This document shows positions 39,960 to 40,880 of a stretch of DNA of 40,880 nt, piece after piece. Each line of letters begins with the position of its first letter. Positions within the stretch are counted from its first letter, which is position 1. This stretch comes from Pollutimonas bauzanensis_A (GTDB lineage Bacteria; Pseudomonadota; Gammaproteobacteria; Burkholderiales; Burkholderiaceae_B), in assembly GCF_040393045.1 (NCBI RefSeq), contig NZ_JBEBUX010000019.1, positions 1 to 40,880 of the forward strand, written 5' to 3'. Position numbers and translations under genes: made by a program. The notes beneath the pieces are model-generated. The model had not been told where the DNA came from. It made no database searches and saw only the letters and a program-made list of their open reading frames with translations.

Positions 39960-39973
39960 ACTAATATATTAGT
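39960..39973. promoter_or_regulatory. perfect 14-bp palindrome, putative GntR/FCD operator
   Basis: ACTAATATATTAGT is a perfect palindrome 58 bp from the binding-protein start and 56 bp from the gntR start, almost exactly mid-gap. FCD-type GntR regulators usually bind such short palindromes between themselves and their target operon. A weak promoter towards gntR (TTGAAG, 18 bases, AATAAT) lies just to the right. Confidence 0.55.
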
Positions 39974-40029
39974 TATGAAAGTTGAAGTGTTAAGTTTCAA
40001 TCAACAATAATATGTGATGGTTTTTAACT

Positions 40030-40716
40030 ATGAAGCCGCTAACGGAGTTGGATCGCGCCCGGCATGCCGTGCCTCAGTTGTACGAGTTGCTACGGGCTCA
40101 GATCGTATCGCTGGATCTATTGCCCGGCGCACCGTTGTCGCGCGTGCAATTGGCGGCCGAATTCAACATTAGCCAAACACCGGTGCGCGAAGCGTTGTTG
40201 AAGCTTGCCGAAGAAAGATTGATTGATGTGTTTCCGCAAGCGGCGACCCGTGTCAGCCTCATCGATATTCCCTTTGCGCAAGAAACCCATTTTCTGCGAA
40301 AGGCAATTGAACTCGAAATTGTGCGCGAACTGGCCATGAATAAGCCGGTGGAACTGATCGCCGAACTGAAAGCCTTGCTGACCCGGCAAGAGGCCTTGCG
40401 CGACAAGCCGGATTTGGGTGGGTTCACTGAAACCGACCAGGCCTTTCACCGATGCATGTACAGGGCGGTGGGCAAAGAGGCGTTATGGGAACTGGTGCAC
40501 AGCCGCAGCGGCCATATTGACCGCTTGCGTCGTTTGCATTTGCCCGCCAGTGGAAAACTGAGCCGCATTGTCAGCGACCATAGTCAGATACTTGCCGCGA
40601 TAGAGAACGGCAATCCGCAGGAGGCCCAGAATTGCTTGCGCATGCATTTATCGGGGACGCTGGAATATGCTGACCAGATACGGCAAGCGCATCCCCTTTA
40701 CTTCACGAAGCGATAA
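40030..40716 (+). CDS. GntR-family transcriptional regulator, FadR/FCD subgroup
   Basis: 228 residues. The winged HTH (residues about 15-75) includes RVQLAAEFNISQTPVREALL and the wing ERLIDVFPQAATRVSLI. The all-helical FCD ligand domain follows, and the likely metal-binding Asp/His residues are in ETDQAFHRCMYRAV, HSRSGHIDRLRRLHL and RMHLSGTLEYADQI. FCD regulators commonly respond to sugar acids or other organic acids, which agrees with the divergent dehydratase/aldolase/transporter operon it probably represses. The operator candidate is the palindrome at 39960-39973. Confidence 0.92.
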   Translation: MKPLTELDRARHAVPQLYELLRAQIVSLDLLPGAPLSRVQLAAEFNISQTPVREALLKLAEERLIDVFPQAATRVSLIDIPFAQETHFLRKAIELEIVRELAMNKPVELIAELKALLTRQEALRDKPDLGGFTETDQAFHRCMYRAVGKEALWELVHSRSGHIDRLRRLHLPASGKLSRIVSDHSQILAAIENGNPQEAQNCLRMHLSGTLEYADQIRQAHPLYFTKR

Positions 40717-40880
40717 TTTCCGATGGCCGGATTGGAGCATTTTTGGTCAAGGTGTTTCCAGGGCTTGCCGACGTGCAAGCGTGCCAAGGCTTTTTGTTCT
40801 TGATGGCTGGCGTGGTGTGCGTGTCGTTTTTCGTTCTTGAGAAAGGCGGGTGTGTCGGGGGCTGTTTCGGCTTCACGCGC
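40698..40880 (-). CDS. possible C-terminal end of an unidentified gene entering from the right
   Basis: An open frame of 60 codons runs from the window edge to a TAA at 40698-40700. It ends in HLDQKCSNPAIGNYRFVK after a Lys/Arg/His-rich stretch (LKNEKRHAHHASHQEQKALA). It would overlap the 3' end of gntR by 19 bp in convergent orientation. I recognise no family and cannot see the start. It may be a real gene end or a chance open frame. Confidence 0.4.
   Translation of the reverse strand, partial: AREAETAPDTPAFLKNEKRHAHHASHQEQKALARLHVGKPWKHLDQKCSNPAIGNYRFVK

Overview
The window looks like a chromosomal segment of a betaproteobacterium, most likely Burkholderiales/Alcaligenaceae (Bordetella, Achromobacter, Pusillimonas or a relative). 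Grounds are the moderately high GC, two orphan Bug/TctC-type periplasmic receptors, many LysR-type regulators next to small catabolic operons, and a DinB with an internal insertion that I recall from Burkholderiales. This is judged by eye; no database search was possible. I saw no rRNA, tRNA, CRISPR array, insertion sequence or phage gene. Genes are packed tightly and no gene-free stretch exceeds 300 bases. The longest gaps are about 5710-5930, 13929-14115, 28547-28752 and 29935-30160, and their contents are described under the regulatory features.

Left part (1-5709): an opine/D-amino-acid-oxidase-like operon on the minus strand (two DadA-type FAD subunits, a small 2Fe-2S subunit, and a large FAD/NAD subunit with a BFD-like Fe-S domain). 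A divergent LysR regulator sits only 19 bp away, and an orphan dipeptide/opine-type periplasmic binding protein lies beyond it. Next (5931-13928): a LysR gene divergent from a Bug receptor plus a two-subunit hydantoinase/oxoprolinase (HyuA/HyuB), converging on a maleylacetate reductase preceded by a second Bug receptor. A further LysR gene (14116-15060) diverges from that receptor. From 15053 to 19131 come housekeeping and stress genes: a GNAT acetyltransferase, a membrane-anchored diguanylate cyclase, 3-methyladenine DNA glycosylase I, a degenerate heavy-metal-associated protein, and a YfcF-type glutathione transferase.

Centre (19166-28546): a complete assimilatory nitrate operon on the minus strand, nrtA-nrtB-nrtD-nirB-nirD-nasA-cobA, with overlaps or gaps of 14 bp or less. 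It covers nitrate uptake, reduction to nitrite and then ammonium, and the methyltransferase for the siroheme that NirB needs. Its upstream region carries a well-spaced sigma-54 element and two NtrC-like dyads 31 bp apart. The same intergenic region serves a divergent SOS polymerase gene (dinB) with a clear LexA box.

Right part (30161-40880): a cystine-type amino-acid ABC receptor and permease without an ATPase; a MOSC-domain protein; an EamA-type cysteine-pathway exporter; and an ArgD-type aminotransferase. Then comes a five-gene minus-strand operon (NitT/TauT-type ABC transporter, IlvD/Edd dehydratase, RraA-like aldolase). It is divergent from a GntR/FCD regulator, with a perfect 14-bp palindrome centred between them. 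That operon looks like a self-contained uptake and dehydration/aldol-cleavage pathway for an unidentified hydroxy-acid and is one of the more interesting parts of the window.
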